From positions 186,001 to 250,000 of the forward strand of contig NW_018344331.1 of the NCBI RefSeq assembly GCF_002099425.1: a stretch of 64,000 nt of DNA, given 5' to 3'. The DNA is from Phascolarctos cinereus. Taxonomy: Eukaryota; Chordata; Mammalia; Diprotodontia; Phascolarctidae. The notes under the pieces are model-generated. The model did no database searches. It saw only the letters and a program-made list of their open reading frames with translations, and was not told the DNA's origin. The translations under genes were made by a program, and so were the position numbers. Positions 1-10,746 of the stretch are shown piece after piece. Each line of letters starts with the position of its first letter. Position 1 is the first letter of the stretch.

Positions 1-660
1 AGAAAGGTTTATTCCTATACTTTCTAGTGTTTGTTTTTTTTTTTTTTAACAAAAATGAATGTTGAATTCTGTTTAAAAAATCTTTTCCAGCATTTATTGA
101 TGTAATTATGTATAAGGGTTTGGGTTTTTATATTTTTGTATTTTTCTATTAATATGGTCTGTTGTGTTTATAATTTTCATTATATAAATCAAACTTGGAT
201 TCTTGAAACAAATCTGTGCAGTGTATAATCTTTTGAATATGTTGTTGTAGACTTTTTTTCTCTAATACTGTAATGAATATTTTTGTGTTGATATTCATCA
301 AGGATATTGGCCTATAGATTTAGTTCTCTGCTTTGTCTCTCCCTGGTTTGAATATCAAAACTATATTTGTATCATAGAGTTTGGAAGGAAACCTTCTTTC
401 CTTATTTTTGCAATTTATATAATATTAAAATTAATTGTTTGCATTCACTAATCATCCCTTTTTTTCTGAAGTTTTATTTCAAGACTTTAACTTCTTTGTG
501 TTTCTTTATGTAAGATCTATCTAGATCTAAAAGAGGTACATTGAGGTCCCTCACTATTATAGTTTTACTTTTATTTTTCCCTGTGATTTGATTAACTTTT
601 CCTCTAAGTATTTCTATGCTACCATTCAGTATATACATGTATAGCATATAGATATTCACA
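1..660 (-). mobile_element. L1 LINE, antisense ORF2 fragments (RT then endonuclease)
   Basis: Read on the minus strand, about 1-465 matches the reverse-transcriptase part of L1 ORF2. The RPISLMNI-like stretch lies near 300-330 and the I(V)LI.KPGRD stretch near 345-370. About 470-660 encodes the end of the endonuclease domain; its peptide contains IVRDLNVPLLDLDRS, equivalent to IMGDFNTPLSTLDRS of human L1. The segment between the endonuclease and RT is missing, so the copy is internally deleted and dead. It runs off the left edge of the window. Family assignment rests on protein similarity recalled from human L1. Confidence 0.8.
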
Positions 661-930
661 TTAACATATGTATGTAGATATAGATATACATTTGTCTATA
701 TCTATAGTATATAGTAGTATATAGTATGTATCTATATACATCTATATGCTATAAATATATATATGCATATTATATATACATCAATACATATTAATTATAT
801 ATGTACATGTTTATATACCTATACATAATATATAGATACACATGTATATCTATAGTATGTATCTACGTATATCTCTATATATGTATGTCTACATAGTTAT
901 ATCCTATAGATGTAGATGCATATACAGTAT
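640..930. repeat. AT-rich degenerate TATA/TATG microsatellite
   Basis: Irregular tatata/tatgta/catata repeats fill this stretch, with weaker purity up to about 1090. It lies exactly between the ORF2 and ORF1 remnants of the antisense L1, so it is probably the expanded inter-ORF region of that element and not an independent satellite. Confidence 0.75.
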
Positions 931-1099
931 TAATATTGGCTCATTATCTATGGACCTTTAAAGCATTGTATAGTTTCTCTGCTTCTCTCTTTTAAACATT
1001 TATATTTTTATTGTTGCCTTATCTGAGAGAATAATGGGTGCATATAATTAATATGTGTATATGTGTGTTGTGTGTGTATATATATATAATATGTACCTT

Positions 1100-1960
1100 T
1101 CTATGCTTCTCTTAATTCTGTTTGGATTTCAATGATTCTGCTCTGTTCTGACCTTTTCATCAGGACTGTTTAAAAGTCCTCTATTTCATTAAATATCTAT
1201 TTTTCCCCTTGTGGGATTATATTGTTTTGCCAGAAATCTTATTCTTGGTTATAAGCCTTTATCTTTTGTCTTTTGGAATATTATATTCCCTTCTTGATAA
1301 GTGACAGCTGCTAAGTTTTGTGTGATACTAACTATAGCTCCTTGGTACTTGAGCTCTGCCTTTTTGACTACTTAAAGCATGTTTTCTTTGGATTTTGTTT
1401 CCTGGGAGTTTTCATCTTGAGATGTCTTTCTTGCAGTGACTGGTGTTACACTTTCTATTTTTACTTTGGCTCCTGGTTCTAACTGATCTGAATAGTTAGC
1501 ACTTAACGATTTCTTGAAACATGGTTTCCAGGTTTTTGCGCTAGTAGTAATTTTCAGATAGTTCAGTGATTCTAAGATTATCTCTCATCGACTTGTTTTC
1601 TAGATCATTTTTTTTTGGTAACATATACCTTACATTTTCTTCTTTTTTTTCCAGGCTTTTGATTTTACTTTTTATTTATTATTATCTCATGGAGTCATTG
1701 CTTTCTGTTCTGTCCCTGTTACATTTCAGAAAGGTAAATTCTTATGTAATATTCTAAGCTATTAATTTTCCTTATCATTCTTTCCTCCCTGACTATTGTT
1801 TTCTTTAACATTTCACTTGTTATTTCTTCTTTCATCTCTTCCAGCTACCTATGTACTTCTCAAGGCTACGTCACTCTTTTCTCTGAAACTTTATTTGGAC
1901 TTGTTGTAGATGGAGTTAATCTTCTCTTCTGGAGTTGTCTCTTGGACATTTCTCAGTTCA
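1100..1960 (-). mobile_element. L1 LINE, antisense ORF1 remnant
   Basis: The minus strand shows a broken ORF1. A peptide around 1540-1600 reads DLENKSMRDNLRITELSE, which matches the coiled-coil/RRM junction of L1 ORF1 (human version ...RPNLRLIGVPES). Sequence near 1140-1220 is close to the ORF1 C-terminal region of the second L1 copy at 28.44-28.77 kb. Lysine- and glutamate-rich coiled-coil coding would lie at 1600-1930. Stops and frame changes show it is inactive. Confidence 0.72.
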
Positions 1961-2019
1961 AGATATTTCTTCATTGTGTGGACCACTTTTTTCCCTTTAC
2001 TCGTGTCTCTAGCCTCAGT

Positions 2020-2880
2020 TGCTGAAGCAGGGCTTTGTGTTTGAGTCAGACTCTGCTCCCTTTCATGCTCTTAGATGGTGCAGGGAAATTCTACTTAGTG
2101 CTAAATGTAGTGCATAAAACTAGGCCCTATCTTCTGCAGGGATTACTGGGTTTGGTTTCAGTCTCCTGGGTACTCACATCAGTTCCTTCTTTATTTCCTT
2201 CATATATAGTTTGAATCTGGATTTGGTTCTGTCCCTTGCTGTGAGCCTAACAGGTCCCAAAAAGATGTTGTTGGGGCTGGTACTCCTGGGAAACCCTAGT
2301 TGCTGTGCTGCCTGAGTTCTGCCTTAGCCCTTTCTTCTGCTGTGGCTCAAGAATGGGCCATCTGGGCCATGGGATTCCTTGTGCTGACTTGTCCCTAGTC
2401 CTACTGTGCCTTGGGCATGGCTGCCCAGGTACTGATCTGCTTGAGCCTTAAACTTCCAGGATGTTGTGAACTGTGCTGCCTGGGCGCTTGCCTGGTCCAT
2501 TCTCCTTTTGTTCCTCCCCTGAGGCTTTCTGGTTGCTGAGAGCTGGGCCACCTGAGGTGCCAGTCTGGCACTGCTATGCCTTCTTTAAGGCCTACTAGTC
2601 ATTGGGTGCTGAGCTGCTTGGGCACAGTGCCTGGGCACTGATCTGGCCTCATCTCCTGCTGTTCCTCTGGCAGAGTGCCTATGTGCTGAGCTATTTGGGA
2701 GCTGGCCTCATCTTATTTCTTGGTATGGGTCCTTGCTTTGGCTTATGATTGCCCAGACCTATTTCTGCTCTGAAGCTCTATAGGATTGACAGGATTTTTT
2801 TGTTGTTGCCTTTTTTGCTATATTTTGTTTTTTGTTTTATTTTTGCTACAGTCCTAAACTAAGTGGAAGAGCTGATAAAT
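2020..2880 (-). mobile_element. Probable L1 5' UTR with degenerate tandem units
   Basis: This GC-richer stretch follows the antisense ORF1 on the side where the 5' UTR should be. It repeats a degenerate phrase of the type gctgngctgcctggg/gctgagctatttggg at roughly 70-110 bp spacing (near 2300, 2470, 2535, 2610 and 2685). Position and composition suggest the promoter/5' UTR of the L1. The outer boundary, near 2880-2960, is uncertain. Confidence 0.5.
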
Positions 2881-3045
2881 ATTTTTCTTTGGCTTTCTTT
2901 ATCATTGTTCCTTTTGGTACATTTCTAGAACTCCCCTAGGTCCTAACACACAGCTATCTTCCCACTGACATTGTGTCTGGAGGTCTGTGTCTGTGGTGTC
3001 AATGGCAGAGTTCACTAGAATAGTAGTAGCCTACAGCCATGGAAA

Positions 3046-3510
3046 GGCAGCTAGGTGGCACAGTGGATAGAACGCCAGTTCTATCTGAGTCAGGAAGATC
3101 TGAATTCAAATTTGGCCTCAGACACTAGCTGTGTGACCCTGGGCAAGTCACTTCACCCTGTTTGCCTCAGTTTCCTCATCTGTAAAATAAGCTGCAGAAG
3201 GAAATGGCAAACAACTAGTAAGTAGCTAGGTTGGGATCTAAACCTAAACTCTCCGATTCTCAATCCAGTGTTCATTCCACCACATCTCCCCTTCAGAAAA
3301 GGAGATCCTAGCCACATCCATGGTGCATTCCTCAGTGGCCCTGTCCAATAACTATAATACTTCAAGGATCTCTCATTTCGTCCATGTAGATATTCTCCCC
3401 AACGATGGATTGCTATCCTTCCATAACCTGAACAGTCTTCAAGTATCTTTGTCAAGAAACCCCCATAATGGGGTCATGAAGAGTGGGACACAACTGAAAT
3501 GAACAACAAC
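3046..3510 (+). mobile_element. MAR1-like CORE-SINE, interrupted by a foreign patch
   Basis: The tRNA-derived head (ggcagctaggtggcacag) and the CORE region with the MIR-like block (gggcaagtcacttc) run to about 3212. The 3' end (caagaaacccccataatgggg ... tgaacaacaac) resumes at about 3443. About 235 bp in between is not SINE; it matches 5465-5707. A normal MAR1, such as the copy at 48256-48505, has only a few bases at this place. Confidence 0.85.
3207..3445 (+). repeat. 240-bp patch, copy A (inside SINE)
   Basis: This matches 5465-5707 in the same orientation, with about 25 substitutions and two small indels by eye (about 90% identity). Both joints carry short homology to the SINE: ggcaaac on the left and a caagtatc-like stretch on the right. 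The 5.5-kb copy is continuous with flanking MIR-like sequence, so that copy is probably the source. Confidence 0.85.
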
Positions 3511-4149
3511 AGCAGCTATGGAAATGCCTGTATCAGGAGAGCATTGATCCTCTGGGGACAGACAGATGTGGAGTCACCCAAGCATGATGGCAGCTTCAGA
3601 GAACAAGACCCCTGGTAAAGGAGAGAAGTTCCAGCTATGGATTCAAGAAGGGCTTGGATCCTGGGGACCCAGCTGAGCAGCCCACCCAGCAGAGAACTAC
3701 ACACAGGGGGAGCTTCCTAAAGATTCAACAAGAGAGACAAGGACTTGTACAGAATCTGTTCTTGGCATGTGGCTCACTAACATCAGACTTGAAGTCTAAG
3801 GCTGCTCTCTCTCCTGGATGTTGTATCTGCAGGAGAGCGTGCCCCAGGTTTGGGGGGATGTGTTTTATGTGAAGTATTTTTACAGTACCATCTCAACAAA
3901 TGCTGTTTCTAAAAGTTAATAGAGGCTATTGGCTGATTATGAATGGAGAGCACTCTGGTGGAGGTTTAGTAGCCACAGGAAAGAAGCATAACTCATCAGG
4001 ATTTCCCTTAGAACCCTGAGACAAAGAGTAGTAGTCAATCACTTCTTCTTGTGACCCAACTTCCCCATGTGAGTTCCATTTTGGGTAAGTAAGCCCAGAG
4101 AGGGTGTTCCATCTAAAGTGTACTTATCTTCTCCACCTCACCCCCCCCA

Positions 4150-4290
4150 CCCCCGAAATTGTTAAGCTCCTGGATGCAGGAGGTTTTCTGTTGTTTTTTG
4201 TATCCCTGGTGCTTAGCACAGTTCTTGGCACTTAGTGGGGTGATTAATAAAAGCTTTCTGGTTGATTGATTGGTGGATTGACTACCTGCA
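4150..4290 (+). mobile_element. L2 LINE 3' end
   Basis: It shows the standard L2 tail phrases: ctcctggatgcaggagg, tgtatccctggtgcttagcac, ggcacttagtggg, and a final aataaaagctttctggttgattgatt. These correspond to the mammalian L2 3' terminus. Confidence 0.7.
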
Positions 4291-4369
4291 ATACCTATTT
4301 TGACAAAAGCATTTTTTAACTTTCAAAGCACTATATAAATGAGGCTTAAATCTTGCTTTTTACAATTGT

Positions 4370-4640
4370 AGCTCAAGGTTTCCTCCTTCAGGAAGTCTTT
4401 CCAGATTCATACTCCTCTATTCTCCAAATGACCAGTGCTATCTCTGATCTTGTCCCACTTCCCAAACCATTCTCACCACAACCATTTTTATGTATTTCTA
4501 TTGATGTTCTAAATGTTGGCTTATTCTCCCTCATTAAACCATGAGCTCCCTAAAGGCCAAAAACCATGCCTCGTCTTGACTCTGTGCACTAGTACACAGG
4601 CTATTATTATGTTCCCTGTGACCATTCAATAAAAATTTGG
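4370..4640 (+). mobile_element. L2 LINE 3' end, second copy
   Basis: It contains the L2 phrases cctccttcaggaagtctttcc, ccatgagctccctaaagg and attcaataaaaatttgg in the right order. It is diverged and truncated. It sits directly downstream of another L2 tail. Confidence 0.65.
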
Positions 4641-5181
4641 ATTGGATTATCGGATATTGGATTATTGGGTAAATGAGGATAGACTACAGGAAGAACTTCC
4701 TAACCTTCACTAGAGGAACACTAGAATGGGGGAGTCAAGCAAGTATTAGTCTCTACTTTCCTGGAGAGCTCTAAGGGTTCTAAGAGACCTTCCATAATAA
4801 ATGTCTTGAGTTGAATTGAATTGAATATGGCATCTCAAGAGCACAGCCAACCTTAGGAGACTGTTTTTCTCTCCTCTAGGAAATGGGGCCAGGTCCATGC
4901 AAATGTGGCCTTGTGAGGAGTTTGATTTCTTCTGCCCAAGCCCCTGGCACAGTCATGCCAACTTGAGCTGCCCCTTGGCAAGAGAGATAGGGATAGGCAA
5001 GCAGCTCCAGGCTCAAATGACAGGGTTGTGGCCAGGAGGCGTGGATGGGGAGTGGGGCTTTAATAGCCTCCCTGATGCCAATCTTGGGCTGAAAACCCGA
5101 TATTTCCACTTAGAACAACAAGAAACATGAAGAAGGTGGGGCACTGGTTTGGGGAATGGGGTGGGGAGGGGATGTATCTGG

Positions 5182-5196
5182 AGTGCCCCCTGCAGA
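5182..5196 (-). promoter_or_regulatory. CTCF-like motif (moderate)
   Basis: The minus strand reads TCTGCAGGGGGCACT, which keeps the AGRGGGCRS core of the CTCF consensus but departs from it at the outer positions. Occupancy is unknown. Confidence 0.3.
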
Positions 5197-5224
5197 TCAC
5201 ATCCATAGGTGCCAGGATGGAGGC

Positions 5225-5360
5225 AGAAGACAATTCATTCAAATGTTTAATGAAATGCCTACTTCGTGAAAGGCCTTGACCATGTGCTGGGGATATCCTG
5301 ACCTCAAGGATCTTATAATTCCCTCAACAGAATTGGTTGTAATACAGAACAGAATATACT
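5225..5360 (+). repeat. Fragment of the 'cctcaaggag...ataat' dispersed repeat
   Basis: The order of phrases (aatgcctacttcgtg, tgtgctggggatatcctgacctcaaggatcttataattcc) matches a dispersed family that is better preserved at 17220-18010 and 20690-21660. I do not know the class of this family. Confidence 0.45.
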
Positions 5361-5464
5361 AGGTACATAACCCATTCCAGATCATGTAGGATCAGAGGTT
5401 GGACAATCTTGTCCAAACCCTCATTTGACAGATGAGGATACAAAGGACCAATGACTTATTTAAG

Positions 5465-5707
5465 GGCAAACAACTGGTAAGTAGCTGGATTGGCATCTAA
5501 ACCTAAACCCTCTGATTCTTAATCTAGTGCTCATTCCACCACATCTCCCCTTCAGAAAAGGAAATCCTAACCATATCCACGGTGGCATTCCTCAGTGGCC
5601 CTGTCCAATGACTATAATACTTCAAGGACCTCTCATTTCATCCATGTAGATACTCTCCCCATCGATAGATTGCTATACTTCTATAACTTGGTAAACAGTC
5701 TTCAAGA
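5465..5707 (+). repeat. 240-bp patch, copy B (probable source)
   Basis: This is the partner of 3207-3445. Its left part aligns with the right half of a MIR-type core (aactggtaagtagctgg ... agtgctcattccacc) and follows on from MIR-like sequence at 5380-5465. That continuity is the reason for treating it as the original copy. Confidence 0.8.
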
Positions 5708-5754
5708 TATATTATGACTGAAAAATTTATCATGCTGCAGTAATGAGGCAGACA

Positions 5755-6015
5755 GGGAAAGGGGAAAGGAATAAGGATTTACTTAGTGCTTACCACGTGC
5801 CAACAGCTATTCTAAGCATTTTAAAAATATTATCTCATCTGATCACAACTCTGCAAGGTAGATGCTATTATTATGCCCATTTTACAGTTGAGGAAACAGG
5901 TAAGTAGAGGCTAAGTGACTTGCCCTGGGTCACAAAGCTAGTAAGCATCTAAGGCCAGATTTGAACTCAAGTGTTCCTGACTCCAGGCCCAGCCCTCTAT
6001 CCACCCAGCTACTAG
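5755..6015 (-). mobile_element. MIR/THER1 CORE-SINE
   Basis: On the plus strand it shows the reverse of the MIR core in order: acttagtgcttaccacgtgcc, attttacagttgaggaaac, taagtgacttgccctgggtc, and ctctatccacccagct near the tRNA-derived head. It is nearly full length. Confidence 0.85.
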
Positions 6016-6230
6016 ATAGAATGCAGGACTTGAAATGCAGGAAGACATGAATTCAAATCAGGCTTCTTATACTTCTCATAAATGAGCAAGTCATTTAACC
6101 ACTCTGTGCCTCAGTTTCCCCATCTGAAAAATGGGGATAATAATAGCACCAACCTTATAGGATCAAATGAGTTAACACATGTAAAGGGCTTTTCAAACCT
6201 TAATGTATGATGTAAATGTTGTTGTTGATG
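6015..6230 (+). mobile_element. MIR/THER1 CORE-SINE
   Basis: Sense-strand core with gcaagtcatttaaccac, tgcctcagtttccccatctg and gggataataatagcacc, and the tail tgtaaagggcttttcaaacc. It is head-to-head with the preceding copy. Confidence 0.75.
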
Positions 6231-6594
6231 ATGATAAACCTCCCTGAATCTAGTTAGCAGTGTCATTAAGTAACAGAAATTCAGCCCATTACTAGGCCAT
6301 ACAGTAGAAGCTGCCACCTCTTACATTCTGCTAACACAGCCTTTAAGAAGCCAGGGTTAGATCATCCATGCCACCATGAGGAATCAAAAAGGGACATCAG
6401 AGGAAAAACAATAATGGTGAATAACAGCAATGATCTTAATGGCATCTTATGCTGGCATAGCTCTTTTGAGTCACTTCACTGTGGAGCTATTCAGAGAGAA
6501 TATAAGCTCTGCTGGGCCCTACCAAATTGGAAAGACACTTTGAGTATGGGTCCTGTGAGAGTGTCCACTTGTCATCAAAGGAGGGAAAGGGGGA

Positions 6595-7340
6595 AGGAAA
6601 CAAGCATTTGTTAAGCACCTACTAAGTGCCAGGAACAGTGCTAAGAGCTTTATAAATATTATCTCATTCGACCCTCAGACAACCCTGAGAGGTAGGTGCT
6701 AATATTATCCCAATTCTACAGATAAGGAAACTAAGGAGGACCAACTTAACTAAATTCAATAGGTTGACCCCCCCCCAGGTGGCTAATTTTTGGGGGAGGG
6801 GGTATGCAGAAATTCATTAAATACATAGAAGAGTAATAATAATAATGATGATGATAATAGCTAGCATTTATCTAGTGCTTACTATGTGCCAGGCATTGTG
6901 CTAAGCGCTTTACAAATTTTATTTCATTTGATCCTCACAACGCTTGGAGGTGGGTACTATTATTACCCCCATTTTACAGATGAGGAAACTGAGACAAACA
7001 AGTTAAGTGACTTGCCCAAAATCACAAAACTAGTAGCTATCCGAGGTCACTTTTGAACTCACCTCTTTTCTGATTTATAAGTGAAGGTACTACCCACACA
7101 GATAGAATCATGAGGGTTTTTTTTAAGTATTGCAGTGAACATTTCTACAGTATTATGTATTTTTTTAATGTTTTCATATTATTTTAAGGTGATACCATTG
7201 TCCAGTGAATTAGGTGGTATTTCCATTTGACAGAAGAAACTGAGGCCCAAAGAATTTAAGATTATTTATGTGACTCATCCTAGATCTCACAGTTTATTAA
7301 TGATGAAGCTAAGACTGGAACCCTGAGCCCTTAACTTTCT
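6595..7340 (-). mobile_element. Cluster of three MIR/THER1 copies
   Basis: Three antisense MIR-type cores occur at about 6600-6740, 6835-7085 and 7165-7340. Each has the forms gtgcttactatgtgcc, ccattttacagatgagg and agtgacttgccc, or diverged equivalents. The middle copy is the most complete. An acacagat-like stretch and short homopolymers separate them. Confidence 0.8.
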
Positions 7341-7710
7341 GCCTCCCAATACTTCCCTAATGCCTGTCCCACTCCTTTCCATCACCCCCAGACTCCCTTT
7401 CTCAGTCTCCCCTGAACATTCTTCAGGGTAAAATTGGACTAATACAACCTGAAGAATCTCATGGTTGGTTGGATTCAGTCAGGGAATAGCTCATTTCTCT
7501 TGTATCCTTGTAAGGTAAGATACCCCAGCTTCCCCTGTGGGGTGATATCTCTGGTATCCTTAGGAAGCCCAGCCCTGCCCCATCTCCAAACCTATTAGAT
7601 CCCTCAATTTCACAAAAGGAAAAAAGAGTTTCTGTAGAATGAGCTGACTTCCTTGGTGGTAGAGGGGGGAGTCTAGTGCAAGGAGTGGAGAGGCGGGTGG
7701 TAAATATTAG

Positions 7711-7720
7711 CTAAAAATAA
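7711..7720 (+). promoter_or_regulatory. MEF2-type site
   Basis: CTAAAAATAA fits YTAWWWWTAR exactly. It lies about 100 bp upstream of the X-box. Confidence 0.45.
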
Positions 7721-7810
7721 CCAAGTGTGTTGATCAGCCTCTAGTGGTACCCAGGATTGGGGGAGAGTAGGGGGAGGGTGGAAGCCGTCGCCTAGGAGGC
7801 CACCAGACTG

Positions 7811-7824
7811 GTTACCGTGGAAAC
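7811..7824 (+). promoter_or_regulatory. RFX X-box
   Basis: GTTACCGTGGAAAC is an imperfect inverted repeat fitting GTTNCC-NN-GGNAAC, the X-box bound by RFX factors. Only the two-base centre (GT in place of AT) departs from the usual form. It lies inside the putative KCNJ9 promoter. Confidence 0.55.
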
Positions 7825-7890
7825 AGGCAGGAGCAGGGGAGCCTGGGAAGTTAGGATGACACAGATAGCAAGTCCTGGTCGGAGCTGCCG

Positions 7891-7900
7891 CTAAATTTAG
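7891..7900 (+). promoter_or_regulatory. MEF2-type palindrome
   Basis: CTAAATTTAG fits YTAWWWWTAR on both strands. It lies between the X-box and the proposed exon 1 donor. Confidence 0.45.
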
Positions 7901-7969
7901 GAAAAACAGTGCTGTCCTCGACTTCCAATCTCCGGGGGGGGGCCACCCTGGGGGGGAGGTGTCAGGGGC

Positions 7970-10746
7970 ATGGACACCACCCCCTGGGGGGCCCTGCTGC
8001 TATCTCCTCTGCTCCCCATGCACTGTGAGTTGAGTTGTGGAGGGGGGATTCAGGGTCTGGGGGCCCTGATTTCTGTGGCAGTAGGGAGGATGGGATGAGG
8101 GATGAGGGGTCTGGCTCCCTCAAATTCTCTTCAGACCACCTTGTGGATGGTTACTTCCCCAATACTCATATACTCCATTCCCTGTGGTGGTTTTGGGAGG
8201 GGGAAGTAATACCAAGGGGGACTGAAAGACTGAGGACCTTTGGGAATAGGGAAGACGAGAACCCACAGAAGATAAGGTAGGGTGGGGTGGGGAGGAATGC
8301 AAGGAGAGGCTGGGCAGATCCTGGGATTAAAAGTGTCATTTGGGATCTGTCCACTCCTACAAAGGAAAGGGAAACCCCTCTTCACTTTAACTGGAAGAAA
8401 GGGGTTAAGATGGGGTAAGAATGGGAGGAGGGTCAGCCCTAGTTCTGGAATAATGGGTGAGGGGAAAAGGTTACTACAGAGGCAGCTGAATGCTTGGATT
8501 TCGTCTTAGTCCTAAGCAGGAGGGCCATCTAGCAGACAAGATGAGAGAAAGGATACCTGGGACCCTAGTGAGGCTAGACCACTTCGAGGGGTGCCAGGGG
8601 CTTGTGGGCCAGCTGGATTGTTGTTTAAGTAACCTAGGGCCTCTGAGTTGGCAAATGCTTAGAAATCACTCCAGGAGGACAACTCCAGCCGCAGTGGAGG
8701 AAAAAGGAGGTCAGTGATGGGAGGAGGGGGGAGAGGGAAGGAATTGTTTGTTACCACCCTGTTCAAAGTTGGGGTAATACTATACTCTGTGATTAGAATG
8801 GTGTTCTCTGAGCTTTCCTGGAGAATCTATCTAGGCATAGTCTGCCCCCTAAGACCTGAAACCTTTTTCAGGTTCTCCTCTTACAGAGAATATGGCTGCA
8901 GCAACTCTAGGGCCTGGAGTTAACAAATCTATGCAATTTTTCTGGCCAGACTCTAAAGCCAATAGTGACCTTCTGTCAGTCCCTCTTCCCCCAACTCCTC
9001 TTCCCACTCTGTAATATCCCTCTTTCCTGTTATGTCCACCCTATTTCATTCTGTTCTGTATATTCTCCAATTATTAACTTAAGCTGGGGACTCCGGGGTG
9101 AATTGGGGATGTAGTACAGTTCAAATTTCAGGTGCCAATTGCTGGGAGAGATCTTTTATGATGGGGAAAAGGAAAGGAGAAGAGGTAGCAGGACCAATAA
9201 GGGTGAGCTTCTTGGAAAAGGCCAAAATTAGGGAAGGAGAAAGGGTGGGTCAATCAATGTGAGATTGGAGGTGACGTTAGGAGGGATGAGGAGGAAGGGA
9301 CTGAAGAGTTTGGGATGTGTACTAGAGCTTTGCTTAATCTGACCTAATACATTTTTTTCTAATGGAGAAATTGAGGCACATTGGGAGACAGAACCCACCA
9401 ACAACTCTCCCGGAGGTGCAAGTCCAGCCTCTTCTAATCTCAGTTCTGTTGCTTTTGTCCCCTTTCTTCTTGGGACCCTCTTGGCCTGAGGGAGGGCACT
9501 TCTTTCTTCCTTGTCTTTCAATGACTTCTGAGAACAGAAGCAAGAGGAAATTGGGCTGACCTTGCGACAGAGAGGATCATGGTTAGCCCTCAGTTAGAAT
9601 TTCTAGGTGGGGCTTCCTAACACATAAAGCTTCCACTCATTTTCCAAACTCAGAGTTCCTTTTTTGCCTCCCTAGAGATGCAAAATAGTATTAGTGGAAA
9701 GAGTACTGAATTTAAAGTCAGAAAATGAGTTTGAGGCAGAACTAGCTATGACTACAGAGAAGTCACCTCACCTCTCTGACCTTCAGTTTCATCATCTGTA
9801 AAAGAGGGACAAAAAATTTGCATCACATTCCCTGCAGGCTTATTGCAAGGGAAGAACTTTGTAAACCATAAAAGTGCCAAATAAATAAGTGCTATTATTA
9901 TCTCCTTGTGGGGGCAGAGAAGAATGGGGGAACTGAGGTGAGAAGGATAGAAAGGGGAAAGACTCATTTTTAGTTATTTCCAGAGTAAAGGGAAAGGAGA
10001 ACTGGGAAGGCATGGGGGGGGCAGGAGTGGCCTGAAATGATCCATGGAGGAGCATGTTATGGGTTCTGGACAGGGTAAAATGGCAATCGGGTAATTCATA
10101 GTAGAGGGAGAATAGGGACTATTAGTAAAGTGAAATGCATAGAGCTCTGGGTTAGGATGCTGGTACCCTGAATTCCCTTGGGACTAAAGAATGGTCAAAT
10201 AAATGTAATTCAAACCACAAACATTTATTTTAAATATAATAACTGACATGGATACAAGCACTTTAGTGTTGGCAAAGTGCCTTGCATATTACTTTCTCTC
10301 GTTTGATTCTCACAACTCTGTGAGGTAGGTAGCACTGGTACCCCATCCTCCTTTCAACAATGTGCAGAAAGGACACTATTTGAGGTGTTGGGAATACAAA
10401 GACAAAAACATGGACAGTCTTTGTCCTCAAGGATCCTACTCTTAGAGCTGGAAGGGACTTTGGAGTTCATCTAGTCAAACCCATCATTTGACAGATGAGA
10501 AGCCTGAGGCCCAGAGAGGTGAAGTCAGTGTCACCTTGCCCAAGGTGACAGAGGTAACAGTGGGCAGGGCGGGGACTGCAAGTCAGGTCCCCTAATTCTA
10601 AGTCCAAATGCATTCGGCCTTTCCAGACAGGGCCACTGGGGAGGTGAAGGTGGAAGGGGGCTCCCTCGGCCTCAGTCTCCTGGGCCCTTCCTCTAACCCC
10701 GCACTGTCCCTCCATCCCCGCAGCCTCCGAGGGGCGTCGCTGCTGA
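7970..10746 (+). other. Candidate KCNJ9 upstream ORF (spliced, 25 codons)
   Basis: An ATG at 7970 has G at -3 and G at +4. It opens a frame (MDTTPWGALLLS...) that reaches the donor at 8024 after 18 codons plus one base. Joining 8024 to the acceptor at 10724 continues it for seven codons (ending SEGRRC) to a TGA at 10744-10746, one base before the KCNJ9 start ATG at 10748. This depends on the proposed exon 1 and on transcription starting upstream of 7970. Confidence 0.45.
8025..10723 (+). other. KCNJ9: KCNJ9 intron 1
   Basis: It runs from the gtgagt donor to the ccccgcag acceptor. Mostly single-copy G/A-rich sequence without coding potential. A diverged sense MIR-like SINE lies at about 9680-9900, and antisense MIR pieces lie at about 10250-10345 and 10440-10610. 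Nothing else was recognised. Confidence 0.55.

Larger units (their letters stand above)
7600..8024 (+). promoter_or_regulatory. KCNJ9: KCNJ9 promoter and proposed non-coding first exon
   Basis: A repeat-free, GC-rich stretch ends in a good splice donor (CACT followed by gtgagt at 8025). It lies 2.7 kb upstream of the KCNJ9 coding exon, where mammalian KCNJ9 has a 5' UTR exon. It holds an RFX-type X-box (7811-7824), two MEF2-type sites (7711-7720 and 7891-7900) and four G-runs (7934-7991). There is no clear TATA box, and the start site cannot be placed from sequence. Exon status is inferred from the donor and the context. Confidence 0.55.

Noticed and set aside
1-7600. Search for KCNJ10, the expected upstream neighbour of KCNJ9
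   Set aside because: No channel coding sequence was found; only repeats and single-copy flank. It probably lies to the left of the window.
7733-7749. CTCF-like match near the KCNJ9 promoter (minus strand)
   Set aside because: About 11 of 14 core positions match and the G-run is broken; not convincing beside the better sites.
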